Below are positions 16,547 to 24,893 of a stretch of 40,614 bases of DNA, one piece after another (positions within the stretch are counted from its first letter, which is position 1; each line of letters begins with the position of its first letter). Under the pieces are notes generated by a model that worked only from the letters and a program-made list of their open reading frames with translations, did no database searches and was not told the origin of the DNA. The translations under genes were made by a program, and so were the position numbers. The stretch covers positions 1 to 40,614 of the forward strand of contig JAGBEV010000048.1 of the NCBI GenBank assembly GCA_017936785.1. Reading direction: 5' to 3'. The DNA comes from Lachnospiraceae bacterium (GTDB lineage Bacteria > Bacillota > Clostridia > Lachnospirales > Lachnospiraceae).

Positions 16547-16564
16547 TTAGAAAAGTTACAAAAA

Positions 16565-16629
16565 TATCACTTTTTATGTTGACACCATTATTGGAATGTG
16601 ATATATTTATAACGTGATAAAAATATCAC
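16565..16629. promoter_or_regulatory. Candidate XRE operator: four TATCAC/GTGATA half-sites
   Basis: Half-sites occur at 16565-16570 (TATCAC), 16598-16603 (GTGATA), 16614-16619 (GTGATA) and 16624-16629 (TATCAC). The last two form a dyad with a 4-bp centre just after the predicted transcription start, and the second overlaps the -10 box. The XRE repressor gene in the same operon is the obvious candidate binder (inference). Confidence 0.55.
16579..16607 (+). promoter_or_regulatory. Sigma-A promoter of the DUF3796-XRE operon
   Basis: TTGACA (16579-16584) is a perfect -35 box, 17 bp from TATATT (16602-16607). Confidence 0.85.
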
Positions 16630-16655
16630 ATAAATTGATTATGGAGGTAATGATT

Positions 16656-16997
16656 ATGAAACGTACTTTTCGTATTCCGCCGATTTTGGGTATTCTTGGA
16701 TTTCTGGGCTTGCTGGGCATTTTTTATAACCCGTTTTTTTGCATTTTCTTTGCTTTTTTCAGCTTCTTTTTTTGGGGGCTCTTGGGAAAAGAAGGATCAG
16801 ATGAAAGGTTGGAAGAAAATATCAGCAAGGCCGTCAGCATAGCCGGTCGGTTGGCTTTGATCCTTTGCTTTCTTCTTCTTTTTTCACTGGATAAAAAATT
16901 ACCGGGAGAAAGTGTTGTACTTTGGGGGTCGGTTGCATATGCTGTTATTTTTACACTTGCACCTGCTTTGGCATACTTCCTTGATAAAAGGGGGTAA
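16656..16997 (+). CDS. DUF3796-like small membrane protein
   Basis: This 113-residue protein has two closely spaced hydrophobic helices near the N-terminus (about residues 8-40, rich in Phe, Gly, Leu), a short charged loop (KEGSDERLEENISKA) and two more helices. It resembles DUF3796 proteins, which commonly sit next to small XRE regulators. Function unknown. ATG 16656 fits GGAGG at 16643-16647; ATG 16650 is too close, and the reading frame is open further upstream only into the operator region. Its stop shares one base with the start of the XRE gene. Confidence 0.75.
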   Translation: MKRTFRIPPILGILGFLGLLGIFYNPFFCIFFAFFSFFFWGLLGKEGSDERLEENISKAVSIAGRLALILCFLLLFSLDKKLPGESVVLWGSVAYAVIFTLAPALAYFLDKRG

Positions 16998-17215
16998 TGG
17001 AAATGGCAGATTTTATATGCAGATTGAAGGAGTACCGGCAGGCAGCAGGTCTGACCCAGGAAGAACTTGCGATGAAAGTATCTGTCCGCCGGGAAACGAT
17101 CATTCGTTTGGAAGCGGGAAAATATAACCCATCGCTAAAGATGGCGGTTGATATTTCACGGGCAGTTCATGCACCTATTGAATCTATTTTCATTTTTGAG
17201 GAGGAAAAATCATGA
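16997..17215 (+). CDS. Small XRE-family transcriptional regulator
   Basis: The 72-residue protein is a single helix-turn-helix domain of the Cro/CI type: RLKEYRQAAGLTQEELAMKVSVRRETIIRLEAGKYNPSLKMAVDISRAVHAPIESIF. It has no ligand-binding extension. ATG 16997 overlaps the stop of the membrane-protein gene; ATG 17003 is better spaced from the AAAGGGGG site and may be the real start, giving 70 residues. It probably regulates its own operon through the TATCAC/GTGATA sites upstream. Its stop overlaps the start of the next small gene (ATGA). Confidence 0.9.
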   Translation: MEMADFICRLKEYRQAAGLTQEELAMKVSVRRETIIRLEAGKYNPSLKMAVDISRAVHAPIESIFIFEEEKS

Positions 17216-17361
17216 ATACAAATATGAATTGTTGTCCGGTATGCGGCAGTGAAGAAACTAAGAAAGGAAAATTGCACGGGGTTGCTACATTACATTCATT
17301 GGATTCCCGTGTGGGTGTAGGCGCTCCTGAACATATTTTTCCAACCCTTATCATAAAATAA
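17212..17361 (+). CDS. 49-residue zinc-ribbon remnant
   Basis: This short open frame starts in the ATGA overlap with the XRE gene, behind GAGGAGGAAAAATC, so it has a good ribosome site. It encodes an N-terminal CCPVCGSEE knuckle, then KGKLHGVATLHSLDSRVGVG and stops soon after. A complete zinc ribbon would need a second CxxC pair, which is absent in this frame and not visible downstream. It is probably a truncated relative of small zinc-ribbon proteins found in such operons, though a working small protein cannot be excluded. Confidence 0.6.
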   Translation: MNTNMNCCPVCGSEETKKGKLHGVATLHSLDSRVGVGAPEHIFPTLIIK

Positions 17362-17388
17362 AGGGAATTGATCAGACAAGGGGACCCT

Positions 17389-17985
17389 ATGCTTAACTAT
17401 ATCTGGATTTTTATGATTATCATCGGAATTATCTACGGTTCTTTTACGGGGCAGATGGCGGAAATATCTAACGGTGTCATTGATTCATCCAAGGAAGCGG
17501 TTCAATTGTGCATTACCATGCTTGGTGTGGTTGCCCTTTGGACCGGAATGATGGAAATTGCCAAGGAATCAGGTCTGGTAGACAGCCTCACAAGGAAATT
17601 AAGACCGCTTTTGAGATTTTTGTTTCCCCGCATTCCCAGGGATCATCCGGCAATGTCATATATTTCCCTTAATTTTATTGCAAATATTCTGGGATTGGGA
17701 TGGGCAGCCACGCCGGCAGGTCTGAAGGCTATGGAAGCGTTGACCGATCTGGAGAAAGAACGGGGGAATCCGGAATATGGGGGAACGGCAAGTAATGAAA
17801 TGTGTGTGTTTTTGATCATGAATATTTCTTCCTTACAGCTCATTCCCGTAAATATGATCGCTTACCGCAGCCAGTATGGCAGCGTTAATCCTGCAGTTAT
17901 CATTGCTCCGTCGATCATTGCTACTTTTATGAGCACTCTTGCCGCTATTGTGTATTGTAAAATAAAGGATCGGAAGCATAAATAG
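17389..17985 (+). CDS. spmA: Spore maturation protein A
   Basis: The 198-residue membrane protein has the nucleoside-recognition (Gate) domain layout of SpmA: a first helix IWIFMIIIGIIYGSF, then LCITMLGVVALWTGMMEIAKESGL, PRIPRDHPAMSYISLNFIANILGLGWAATPAGLKAM, and TASNEMCVFLIMNISSLQLIPVNM. In Bacillus, SpmA and SpmB are needed for dehydration of the spore core. ATG 17389 follows AAGGGG at 5-6 bp; an in-frame TTG at 17368 is less likely. SpmB, normally encoded immediately after it, is found 11 kb away at 28903. It lies 27 bp after the small XRE operon and may be read from it. Confidence 0.92.
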   Translation: MLNYIWIFMIIIGIIYGSFTGQMAEISNGVIDSSKEAVQLCITMLGVVALWTGMMEIAKESGLVDSLTRKLRPLLRFLFPRIPRDHPAMSYISLNFIANILGLGWAATPAGLKAMEALTDLEKERGNPEYGGTASNEMCVFLIMNISSLQLIPVNMIAYRSQYGSVNPAVIIAPSIIATFMSTLAAIVYCKIKDRKHK

Positions 17986-17994
17986 GGCATAACA

Positions 17995-18023
17995 TTGCAG
18001 AGTATTTTTTTGCGGGATATAAT
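17995..18023 (+). promoter_or_regulatory. Sigma-A promoter of the AraC-family gene
   Basis: TTGCAG (17995-18000) and a perfect TATAAT (18018-18023) are 17 bp apart; the start codon follows after 65 bp. Confidence 0.8.
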
Positions 18024-18088
18024 CATAATAAATAAGATGAAACAGGCTTACTGGCTGCCAAAGGCAAATAACGATCTGAGGAAAATAT

Positions 18089-18940
18089 ATGGAAGATTAT
18101 CGCTATGAATTTATAGCCCCCAATGAGATGATGGATATTCATTTAGAGTTTTCCATTGATCCGGGGCAAAGTGTTATCAATAAGCATTACCACGACTGGA
18201 TTGAGATTATTTATCTCATTCATGGGGATCTGGAAGTGCAGATCAATAACCGGACTACCAAATTAAAGAAGAATGAGTTTATTGTCATTAACCCTATGAC
18301 CATTCATTCTACCAGGTGTCTGAATGGCAATACGGCAATCTTATTGCAGATTCCGCTGGCTTTTTTGGAAAAATTTGTGCCGGATATCTGGGAGTACAAT
18401 TTCTCTGTGGATCTGGATTCAGAAGATCCCAGGGTGCAGACTAAACTTGGAAATATCCGCAGTACGCTTCAGGATCTTTGGATTACCTACCAGTTTCAGG
18501 TGGAAGGATATATTTTCCGCTGTTATAGTCTGATCTTTGAATTGATCTACATTTTGATCCACTCCTTTTCCCAAAAGGTGGACAGGAAGGAATTAAAGAA
18601 AAATCAAAAGAATCTGGAACGGATTCAATCAATCATTGATTATGTAAAAGAAAATTACAGATCGCCTATCAGTATTCCGGAAATAGCCGGAGAAGTGGGA
18701 TTGAATGAAATTTATTTTTCCAGATTTTTCAAAGCCAATATGGGTGTTACCTTTTTGGAATACCTCAATATGGTAAGATTGGAAAAGATTTACCTGGATC
18801 TGCTCAATACCAATATGAGTATAAAGGATATTCAGGAAAAGCATGGGTTTTATAATGAAAAGGTATTCCGCAGAATGTTTCGTCAGGTGTATGGATGTTC
18901 GCCTCATGAAGCGCGCAGGAGTGATCTAAAGAAAAAATAA
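18089..18940 (+). CDS. AraC-family regulator with cupin sensor
   Basis: This 283-residue regulator has an N-terminal cupin-like sugar-sensing domain (HYHDWIEIIYLIHGDLEVQINN, then FIVINPMTIHST) and two C-terminal AraC helix-turn-helix motifs from about residue 180 (ENYRSPISIPEIAGEVGLNEIYFSRFFKANMGVTFLEYLN and MSIKDIQEKHGFYNEKVFRRMFRQVYGCSPHEAR). It most likely activates the symporter and glycosidase genes downstream in response to their substrate (inference from context). It has its own promoter and a strong terminator, so it is transcribed separately from them. Confidence 0.92.
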   Translation: MEDYRYEFIAPNEMMDIHLEFSIDPGQSVINKHYHDWIEIIYLIHGDLEVQINNRTTKLKKNEFIVINPMTIHSTRCLNGNTAILLQIPLAFLEKFVPDIWEYNFSVDLDSEDPRVQTKLGNIRSTLQDLWITYQFQVEGYIFRCYSLIFELIYILIHSFSQKVDRKELKKNQKNLERIQSIIDYVKENYRSPISIPEIAGEVGLNEIYFSRFFKANMGVTFLEYLNMVRLEKIYLDLLNTNMSIKDIQEKHGFYNEKVFRRMFRQVYGCSPHEARRSDLKKK

Positions 18941-18943
18941 CGG

Positions 18944-18983
18944 ACAGGTCGGCAAACAAAAAGTTTGTATCGACCTGTTTTTT
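18944..18983 (+). terminator. Rho-independent terminator after the AraC gene
   Basis: ACAGGTCG (18944-18951) pairs with CGACCTGT (18971-18978); an inner CAAAC/GTTTG stem caps it, and a run of Ts follows. Confidence 0.9.
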
Positions 18984-18986
18984 CGT

Positions 18987-19014
18987 TTGTATCATAGCTT
19001 ATATTCTTTATAAA
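18987..19014 (+). promoter_or_regulatory. Candidate promoter for the sugar-utilisation operon
   Basis: TTGTAT (18987-18992) and TATAAA (19009-19014) are 16 bp apart. The weak boxes fit an activator-dependent promoter, but no AraC half-sites are certain. Confidence 0.4.
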
Positions 19015-19108
19015 AGTTTAATAAAATAGAACCATAATAAAGGAATTCATGAATACCTGAAACGTAAACAAACAACGAAACAATTATAAAATGAATGGAG
19101 GAATTGAC

Positions 19109-20467
19109 ATGGAAAAGGCAAAAAATAAAGGTCTTTCCATCCTGGAAAGGATATCTTATGGCTGTGGTGACGCAGGATGTAATATTATCTATACAGCCAT
19201 GACTGGTTTTTTACTTTTATATTATACGGACTATGCGGGGGTCAATGCGGCAGCAGTTGGTGTGATCATGCTGATTTCACGTATCTTTGACGGCGTCAGT
19301 GATCTGATCATGGGAAATATCGTGGACAGAACTCATTCCAAATTCGGTAAGGCAAGACCGTGGATCTTAAGAATGTGCATTCCTTTTGCACTGGCAGGTG
19401 TTTTGCTGTTTTCAGTGCCTACAAGCTGGGCGCCCAATGCAAAACTGGTTTATGTATTTATCACATATAACCTGGTTTCCACAGTGATCTATACTGCCAT
19501 CAACGTTCCTTATTCTGCATTGAATGCCTTAATGACTCAGGACCCTTATGAAAGAAGTGTTTTGAGCGTATTCCGAAATCTGTTGGCAACTGCAGGTTCT
19601 TTATTTATCAATACCTTTACATTAAAACTGGTAGAGTTTTTCGGTGATAACGCTTCCGCATGGAGCAAGACCTTTGGTGTATTCGGTTTGATCGCCACCG
19701 TTTTATTTATCATAAACTTTGCAGGTTGTAAAGAAAGAGTAAAACCGGCTGTAAAGGATGGAGAAGAAAAGAACGTTCCCATTAAAGATGGATTTATTTC
19801 TTTGGCAAAAAATAAGTATTGGATCATGGTAACAGTCATGCTTGCGTTGATCTTCATTTCCATGGCTCTTTATGGCGGCGCTACCGTATATTTTGCAAAG
19901 ACGGTTTTGGGAGACAGAAATCTGGTTGCACCTTTGGGCAATGCAGTTTATATTGCCCAGATCGTAGCGATGTTTTTGGTAGCATTTTTTGTAAAGAAAT
20001 TCGGTAAGAGAAATGTTATGATCGCAGGATGTGCCCTTAGTATTGTGGGATTTGGTCTGATGTTGGTTACAACCAATTATTATCTGCTTATGGCATGCAG
20101 TGTTCTCCGCGGAGTTGCGGCAGCTTGTATGGGTGCGACTATGTGGGCTATGGTTTCCGATACCATTGACTATGGCGAATGGAAAACAGGAAACCGTACA
20201 GAAGGTCTTGTGAACAGCGCCTGCAGCTTTGGATATAAGATCGGTAACGGTCTTGGTTCCGCAATCTTAGGATGGATCATTACCTTTGGCGGATATGTTG
20301 ATACGGCAGAAGTACAGTCTGCATCGGCAATTTTTTCCGTAAAGCTTGCCTTTGCCATTATTCCTATTGCAATTTATGTGGTCATTATTTTAATTCTTAT
20401 GAATTACAAGCTGGATAAAGAGTTTGACGGTATTATTGAGGATTTAAAGAAACGTGCAGAAGCATAA
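19109..20467 (+). CDS. GPH-family glycoside:cation symporter
   Basis: The 452-residue protein is a twelve-helix transporter of the glycoside-pentoside-hexuronide family of the major facilitator superfamily. SYGCGDAGCNIIYTAM and GFLLLYYTDYAGV near the N-terminus, DGVSDLIMGNIVDRTHSKFGKARPWIL in the first cytoplasmic loop, and MVSDTIDYGEWKTGNRTEGL in the C-terminal half are family signatures. It should import a short oligosaccharide with a cation. ATG 19109 fits GGAGGA at 19097-19102; an ATG at 19091 would be upstream of that site. The two glycosidases downstream lack signal peptides and would cut what it brings in. Confidence 0.93.
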   Translation: MEKAKNKGLSILERISYGCGDAGCNIIYTAMTGFLLLYYTDYAGVNAAAVGVIMLISRIFDGVSDLIMGNIVDRTHSKFGKARPWILRMCIPFALAGVLLFSVPTSWAPNAKLVYVFITYNLVSTVIYTAINVPYSALNALMTQDPYERSVLSVFRNLLATAGSLFINTFTLKLVEFFGDNASAWSKTFGVFGLIATVLFIINFAGCKERVKPAVKDGEEKNVPIKDGFISLAKNKYWIMVTVMLALIFISMALYGGATVYFAKTVLGDRNLVAPLGNAVYIAQIVAMFLVAFFVKKFGKRNVMIAGCALSIVGFGLMLVTTNYYLLMACSVLRGVAAACMGATMWAMVSDTIDYGEWKTGNRTEGLVNSACSFGYKIGNGLGSAILGWIITFGGYVDTAEVQSASAIFSVKLAFAIIPIAIYVVIILILMNYKLDKEFDGIIEDLKKRAEA

Positions 20468-20499
20468 GCATATTAAGATTCAGAAAGGATTGAGAAGGT

Positions 20500-21675
20500 A
20501 TGAATATAAAAGGTGTAAATCTTGGTAACTGGCTGGTACTGGAAAAGTGGATGAGTCCCTCTTTATTTGCAGGAACGACGGCGGAAGATGAATATTATCT
20601 TCCGACCCAGTTATCCAAAGAGGTGTATGAAGCACGTATTCAGATCCATAGAAGTGAATATATTACGGAACGGGATTTTGCAACGATCCGTTCCTGGGGA
20701 ATGAATGCAGTAAGAATTCCGGTTCCTTATTTTATCTTTGGAGACTGTCCGCCTTTTGTGGGCTGTGTGGAAGAACTGGATAAAGCATTTAACTGGGCGG
20801 AAAAGTACGGACTGCAGATTTTAATTGACCTGCATACAGTGCCGGGAAGCCAGAACGGTTTTGACAACGGCGGTATTTCAGGTGTATGCAAATGGGCACA
20901 GAATCAAGAAAGCGTGGAGTTTGCCTTATCTGTTTTGGAGAGACTGGCTGAAAGATACGGAAAGCGCAAAGGACTTTTGGGAATCCAGATTGTAAATGAG
21001 CCTAATACGGAAAGCTCGTGGAATATTTTTAATGTCAGTGAGCGTTACAAACCCGTAGATCCTGAAATGGCAGCAGGAAGCGGTCCCATTTCCTTTGATT
21101 TTTTGAGAAAATTTTATGTGGAGGCTTATGACAGGCTGCGGAAATATCTGCCTGTGGAAAAAGCGATTGTATTTCATGATGGATTTGATATCTATAAATG
21201 GAAGGATTTTATGCAGGAAGAAAAATTCCAGAATGTTATTCTGGATACCCATCAATATCTGATGATGGCAGAAATGGATGGCTGTCCTCAGACTGTGGAG
21301 GGATATGTTTCCTATGTGAAAGAGCATTATTTTAAAATGATAGAAGAAATGCAGCAATACTTCCCCGTGATCTGCGGAGAGTGGTGTCTCTTCAATTCTC
21401 TGGCATGCGGTGTGGATACTAAGGGCGGACAGTCCGTATTAAACGGAGTGGAAGGAATTCAAAATGAAGTATTCAATGAAGAGGAGAAAAAGGAAATATA
21501 TCGTGCAGTAGCAGATATACAGCTGCAGGCATGGGAAAAGGGCAGCGGATATTTCTATTGGAATTATAAATTGCTGGTGGATACAGTAAATGAGCCGGGA
21601 TGGATCGGCTGGGACGCATGGGATCTTGGCAGATGTGTTGACCAGGGCTGGTTCCCCGTAGAGAGGAGGGGATAA
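20500..21675 (+). CDS. Cytoplasmic GH5-family glycoside hydrolase
   Basis: The 391-residue protein begins GVNLGNWLVLEKWMSPSLF and has the GH5 layout of exo-beta-glucanase-like enzymes. The acid/base is Glu167 in IVNEPN and the nucleophile Glu294 in VICGEWCL; DLHTVPGSQNG and the WAEKYGLQILIDLH strand are also characteristic. There is no signal peptide, so it acts inside the cell on imported oligosaccharides. A beta-glucosidic or beta-xylosidic substrate is inferred from the family and from the GH43 partner; the subfamily cannot be fixed by eye. It is 32 bp after the symporter and 1 bp before the GH43 gene. Confidence 0.85.
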   Translation: MNIKGVNLGNWLVLEKWMSPSLFAGTTAEDEYYLPTQLSKEVYEARIQIHRSEYITERDFATIRSWGMNAVRIPVPYFIFGDCPPFVGCVEELDKAFNWAEKYGLQILIDLHTVPGSQNGFDNGGISGVCKWAQNQESVEFALSVLERLAERYGKRKGLLGIQIVNEPNTESSWNIFNVSERYKPVDPEMAAGSGPISFDFLRKFYVEAYDRLRKYLPVEKAIVFHDGFDIYKWKDFMQEEKFQNVILDTHQYLMMAEMDGCPQTVEGYVSYVKEHYFKMIEEMQQYFPVICGEWCLFNSLACGVDTKGGQSVLNGVEGIQNEVFNEEEKKEIYRAVADIQLQAWEKGSGYFYWNYKLLVDTVNEPGWIGWDAWDLGRCVDQGWFPVERRG

Positions 21676-21676
21676 T

Positions 21677-23323
21677 ATGCTGCATAATCCGATCTTACCG
21701 GGATTTAATCCCGATCCCTGTATCTGCAGGAAGGGAGAAGATTATTATCTGGCGGTGTCTACCTTTGAGTGGTTTCCGGGAATCCCCATTTATCATTCCA
21801 GGGATTTAAAAAACTGGGAATTATATACACATGTTTTGACAGATGATGAACAGGTAGATTTGAAAAAGCTTCCTTCTGCAAAGGGAATCTGGGCGCCCTG
21901 CCTGACCTATTGTGAAAAAGAAGATTTATTTTATGTTGTTTATGGTGTCATGAACTCCATGAATGCCAGGTATTTCGACGTGGATAATTATTTGATCACT
22001 GCGAAGGACATCAAGGGCCCCTGGAGTGAACCGGTATATCTTCATTCCTCCGGATTTGATGCGTCGATTCTTCATGATGACGACGGGCGAAAATGGATTG
22101 TTTCCCTGGAATGGGAAACAAGGGAAGGCTACGAGAAACCGGGTGCCATCTGTATGGTAGAATATTCTCCTGCAAAAAGGGAAATCATCGGCTATCCTAA
22201 GCGGATATGGAGCGGAGGAACAGACAGGGGCTGCATTGAAGCGCCTCATCTGACCAAGCGAGGAGAATACTATTATATCATGTGTGCGGAAGGCGGCACC
22301 GGCTATAATCATTGTGTAACTATGGGACGTTCCCAAAATGTGTGGGGACCATATGAAAAAGATCCTATGAATCCCATTGTAACATCTACTCCCGGTTATT
22401 CCAACGAACGCCATGATCCTGATCATTTAAAGCCCAAATATTACAATCCGGAATCTATTTTGCAGAAATCCGGCCACGGCAGTTATGTGGAAACGCCGGA
22501 GGGAGAAGTTTATCTGGTACATCTGACCTCCAGACCTTTTGTGCCGGAACTGCGCTGTACTTTAGGACGTGAAACAGCCATTCAGAAAATGATGTGGACG
22601 GAAGATAACTGGCTTCGCATGGCAGATGGAAGCAACCTGGCAAAAATCGATGTACCGGAAAGCTCCCTGCCGGAATATCCGGTGGCAAAAATCCCTGATT
22701 TCGATGATTTCGATAAAGATGAACTGGGCAACTGGTATTATGCGCCGAGGATCATGCCCCAAAGATTTGCAGATGTCAAGGCAAGACCGGGATATGTAAG
22801 GCTGAGAGGTCAGGAATCACGTACTTCTTTAAATAAAGTCAGCATTCTGGCAAGGAAGCTGACCAGTGTATATGCAAGGATCACCACCAAAATGGAGTTT
22901 AAACCGGAGGTACACCAGCACAGTGCAGGATTGATCTTATATTATGACAATATGAACTATATCAATCTGCGTAAATATTACAGTGAGACCCTGGGACAGA
23001 GCGCTTTATCCATAATCCATCTGGAAAATGGGGAAAAGACGGAATTTTTGAATACCCGTATTCCTGTGGAAGATTGTGCAGTATATTTGAGACTTTATAT
23101 ACAGGGGCGGCATTCCTGGTTTGAGTGGAGCTATGACGGTGTGAATTATCAGAATATCGGAAGGGTATTTGACACCACCAGATTTTCCGATGAATATTGC
23201 AAGTACGGGGAATTTACCGGAACTATGGTAGGAATTACCTGTGCAGACAGAGTAAAGCACCGGCACTATGCGGATTTTGATTTCTTTGAATATGTGGCTG
23301 ATGAAGGCAGAAATGTGGATTAA
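21677..23323 (+). CDS. GH43-family beta-xylosidase
   Basis: The 548-residue enzyme has the five-bladed propeller of GH43 in residues 1 to about 320, then a beta-sandwich C-terminal domain. The catalytic acids are visible: Asp13 in NPILPGFNPDP, Asp128 in GFDASILHDDDG and Glu188 in GCIEAPHLTK. These features match beta-1,4-xylosidases that release xylose from xylo-oligosaccharides; an arabinofuranosidase activity is also known in the family. It has no signal peptide. GAGAGGAGGGG precedes the ATG within the end of the GH5 gene. A terminator 33 bp after its stop ends the operon. Confidence 0.9.
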   Translation: MLHNPILPGFNPDPCICRKGEDYYLAVSTFEWFPGIPIYHSRDLKNWELYTHVLTDDEQVDLKKLPSAKGIWAPCLTYCEKEDLFYVVYGVMNSMNARYFDVDNYLITAKDIKGPWSEPVYLHSSGFDASILHDDDGRKWIVSLEWETREGYEKPGAICMVEYSPAKREIIGYPKRIWSGGTDRGCIEAPHLTKRGEYYYIMCAEGGTGYNHCVTMGRSQNVWGPYEKDPMNPIVTSTPGYSNERHDPDHLKPKYYNPESILQKSGHGSYVETPEGEVYLVHLTSRPFVPELRCTLGRETAIQKMMWTEDNWLRMADGSNLAKIDVPESSLPEYPVAKIPDFDDFDKDELGNWYYAPRIMPQRFADVKARPGYVRLRGQESRTSLNKVSILARKLTSVYARITTKMEFKPEVHQHSAGLILYYDNMNYINLRKYYSETLGQSALSIIHLENGEKTEFLNTRIPVEDCAVYLRLYIQGRHSWFEWSYDGVNYQNIGRVFDTTRFSDEYCKYGEFTGTMVGITCADRVKHRHYADFDFFEYVADEGRNVD

Positions 23324-23355
23324 AGCCTGGCAGTCTGATCATGGAATTTGATGCA

Positions 23356-23400
23356 GCTGGGATTACTGGAAAATATTTCAGTAATCCCGGCTTATTTTTT
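23356..23400 (+). terminator. Rho-independent terminator of the sugar operon
   Basis: GCTGGGATTACTG (23356-23368) pairs with CAGTAATCCCGGC (23379-23391), with one G-U pair, and is followed by TTATTTTTT. Confidence 0.92.
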
Positions 23401-23402
23401 AC

Positions 23403-23431
23403 TTGCAATATCGAACGTATGTTTGTATAAT
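23403..23431 (+). promoter_or_regulatory. Sigma-A promoter of the radical SAM gene
   Basis: TTGCAA (23403-23408) and a perfect TATAAT (23426-23431) are 17 bp apart. The predicted transcription start (about 23438) coincides with the ATG of the gene. Confidence 0.78.
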
Positions 23432-23437
23432 GAATAT

Positions 23438-24874
23438 ATGAATGAAATTATCAGTGAAATCACATTAGAAGAAAAACTTCATATATTAGCTGATGCTGCA
23501 AAATATGATGTGGCATGTACATCCAGCGGTGTGGACAGGAAAGGGAAGGAAGGATTTTTGGGCAATACCAGAGCATGCGGTATCTGCCACAGCTTTGCAT
23601 CGGATGGACGGTGTATCTCTTTATTAAAGATATTGATGACCAATCACTGCATTTATGACTGCAAGTATTGTATTAACCGCTGTTCCAATGATGTGGTAAG
23701 GACCACCTTTACGCCGGATGAGATCTGCAGACTGACCATAGAGTTTTATAAGAGAAATTATATTGAAGGTCTGTTTTTAAGCTCAGGAGTGTTAAAAAGC
23801 CCGGCATATACCATGGAAAAAATCTGTGAAACTCTACTGCTTTTACGCAATCAATATAAGTTTAACGGCTATATCCATGTAAAAGCAATTCCGGGTGCGC
23901 CTGATGAACTGCTTGCCACAGCAGGCTATCTTGCTGACAGGATCAGCATCAATCTGGAGCTTCCTACAGCGGAAAGTCTGGAAAAACTGGCTCCCAATAA
24001 AAACTTTAAGACGATCTTAAATCCTATGGGAAAGGTAAGCAGTACCATTGCAGCACACAGACTGGCAATCGGCAAGGATGCCAAAATGGAAAGAAGCAGC
24101 GGCAACCGCTATCTGGAAAACAGCATTTTTACAGGTAATGGAATTGAAGAAAATAAAAGTGAAATCGCACCTTTTACCAAAAAAGAAATGCTGCCGGTTT
24201 CTAAATCAGGAGAAAGTCTCACAAGACCCTTTGCCCCTGCTGGACAAAGCACACAGATGATCATCGGAGCAAGCGGTGAATCGGATTTTAATCTCATACA
24301 GACCACCCAGAAGCTGTATCAATCATATGATCTGAAGAGGGTTTTCTATTCAGCATATGTACCCATTAATGAAGATTCCAATCTTCCTCCAATCGGTACT
24401 GCGCCGCCTTTGTTAAGGGAACACCGCTTATATCAGGCTGACTGGCTGCTGCGTTTTTACGGTTTTCAGGCAGATGAGCTGCTTTCCGAGGAAAGACCGA
24501 ACTTTAATGAGCAGCTTGATCCCAAATGTGACTGGGCATTGCGGCATCTGGACTTATTTCCCGTAGAAGTTCAATCGGCACCTTATGATATGATCCTGCG
24601 CATTCCCGGCATAGGTCCCCGGTCTGCAGGCAGGATTATGAAAGCACGCCGCTACGGAAGGCTGGATTTTGACACTCTTAAGAAAATGGGCGTGGTTTTA
24701 AAAAGAGCACACTATTTCATCACCTGCCAGGGGAAAATGATGTACCATATCCCCATAGAAGAACAATACATTACCAGACAATTAACAGCGACTAACTCCA
24801 GGGAAAACTGGCAGATCGCCCATCAGAATAATTATAAACAGATGTCTCTGTTTGACGATTTTGGAGTAGGGTAA
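23438..24874 (+). CDS. Radical SAM protein with C-terminal HhH, putative DNA modification/repair
   Basis: This 478-residue protein has the radical SAM cluster motif C-x3-C-x2-C at Cys71, Cys75 and Cys78 (CIYDCKYC), preceded by further cysteines at 47, 50 and 58. The C-terminal part has a helix-hairpin-helix DNA-binding motif near residues 387-405 (RIPGIGPRSAGRIMKA). It matches the family annotated as putative DNA modification/repair radical SAM proteins (TIGR03916, from memory), whose members occur with a DUF4130 protein, encoded here at 25006. The frame is open to 23348, but that stretch crosses the preceding terminator and the promoter, so ATG 23438 is the real start. It would then be translated from a leaderless message. 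Reaction and substrate are unknown. Confidence 0.87.
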   Translation: MNEIISEITLEEKLHILADAAKYDVACTSSGVDRKGKEGFLGNTRACGICHSFASDGRCISLLKILMTNHCIYDCKYCINRCSNDVVRTTFTPDEICRLTIEFYKRNYIEGLFLSSGVLKSPAYTMEKICETLLLLRNQYKFNGYIHVKAIPGAPDELLATAGYLADRISINLELPTAESLEKLAPNKNFKTILNPMGKVSSTIAAHRLAIGKDAKMERSSGNRYLENSIFTGNGIEENKSEIAPFTKKEMLPVSKSGESLTRPFAPAGQSTQMIIGASGESDFNLIQTTQKLYQSYDLKRVFYSAYVPINEDSNLPPIGTAPPLLREHRLYQADWLLRFYGFQADELLSEERPNFNEQLDPKCDWALRHLDLFPVEVQSAPYDMILRIPGIGPRSAGRIMKARRYGRLDFDTLKKMGVVLKRAHYFITCQGKMMYHIPIEEQYITRQLTATNSRENWQIAHQNNYKQMSLFDDFGVG

Positions 24875-24893
24875 AGCAATAGATTTGTATGCA

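Noticed and set aside
16531-16617. A 28-codon open frame starting MDIKQIRK upstream of the XRE operon
   Set aside because: It has no ribosome site and runs through the promoter and operator; more likely chance.
19056-19070. A CcpA catabolite-responsive element (TGAAACGTAAACA) ahead of the symporter
   Set aside because: It lacks one base of the left half relative to the consensus spacing around CG, so the match fails when aligned on the core.
23348-23437. A longer N-terminus for the radical SAM protein
   Set aside because: This stretch spans the terminator hairpin of the GH43 operon and the TTGCAA/TATAAT promoter, so it cannot be translated as part of that gene.
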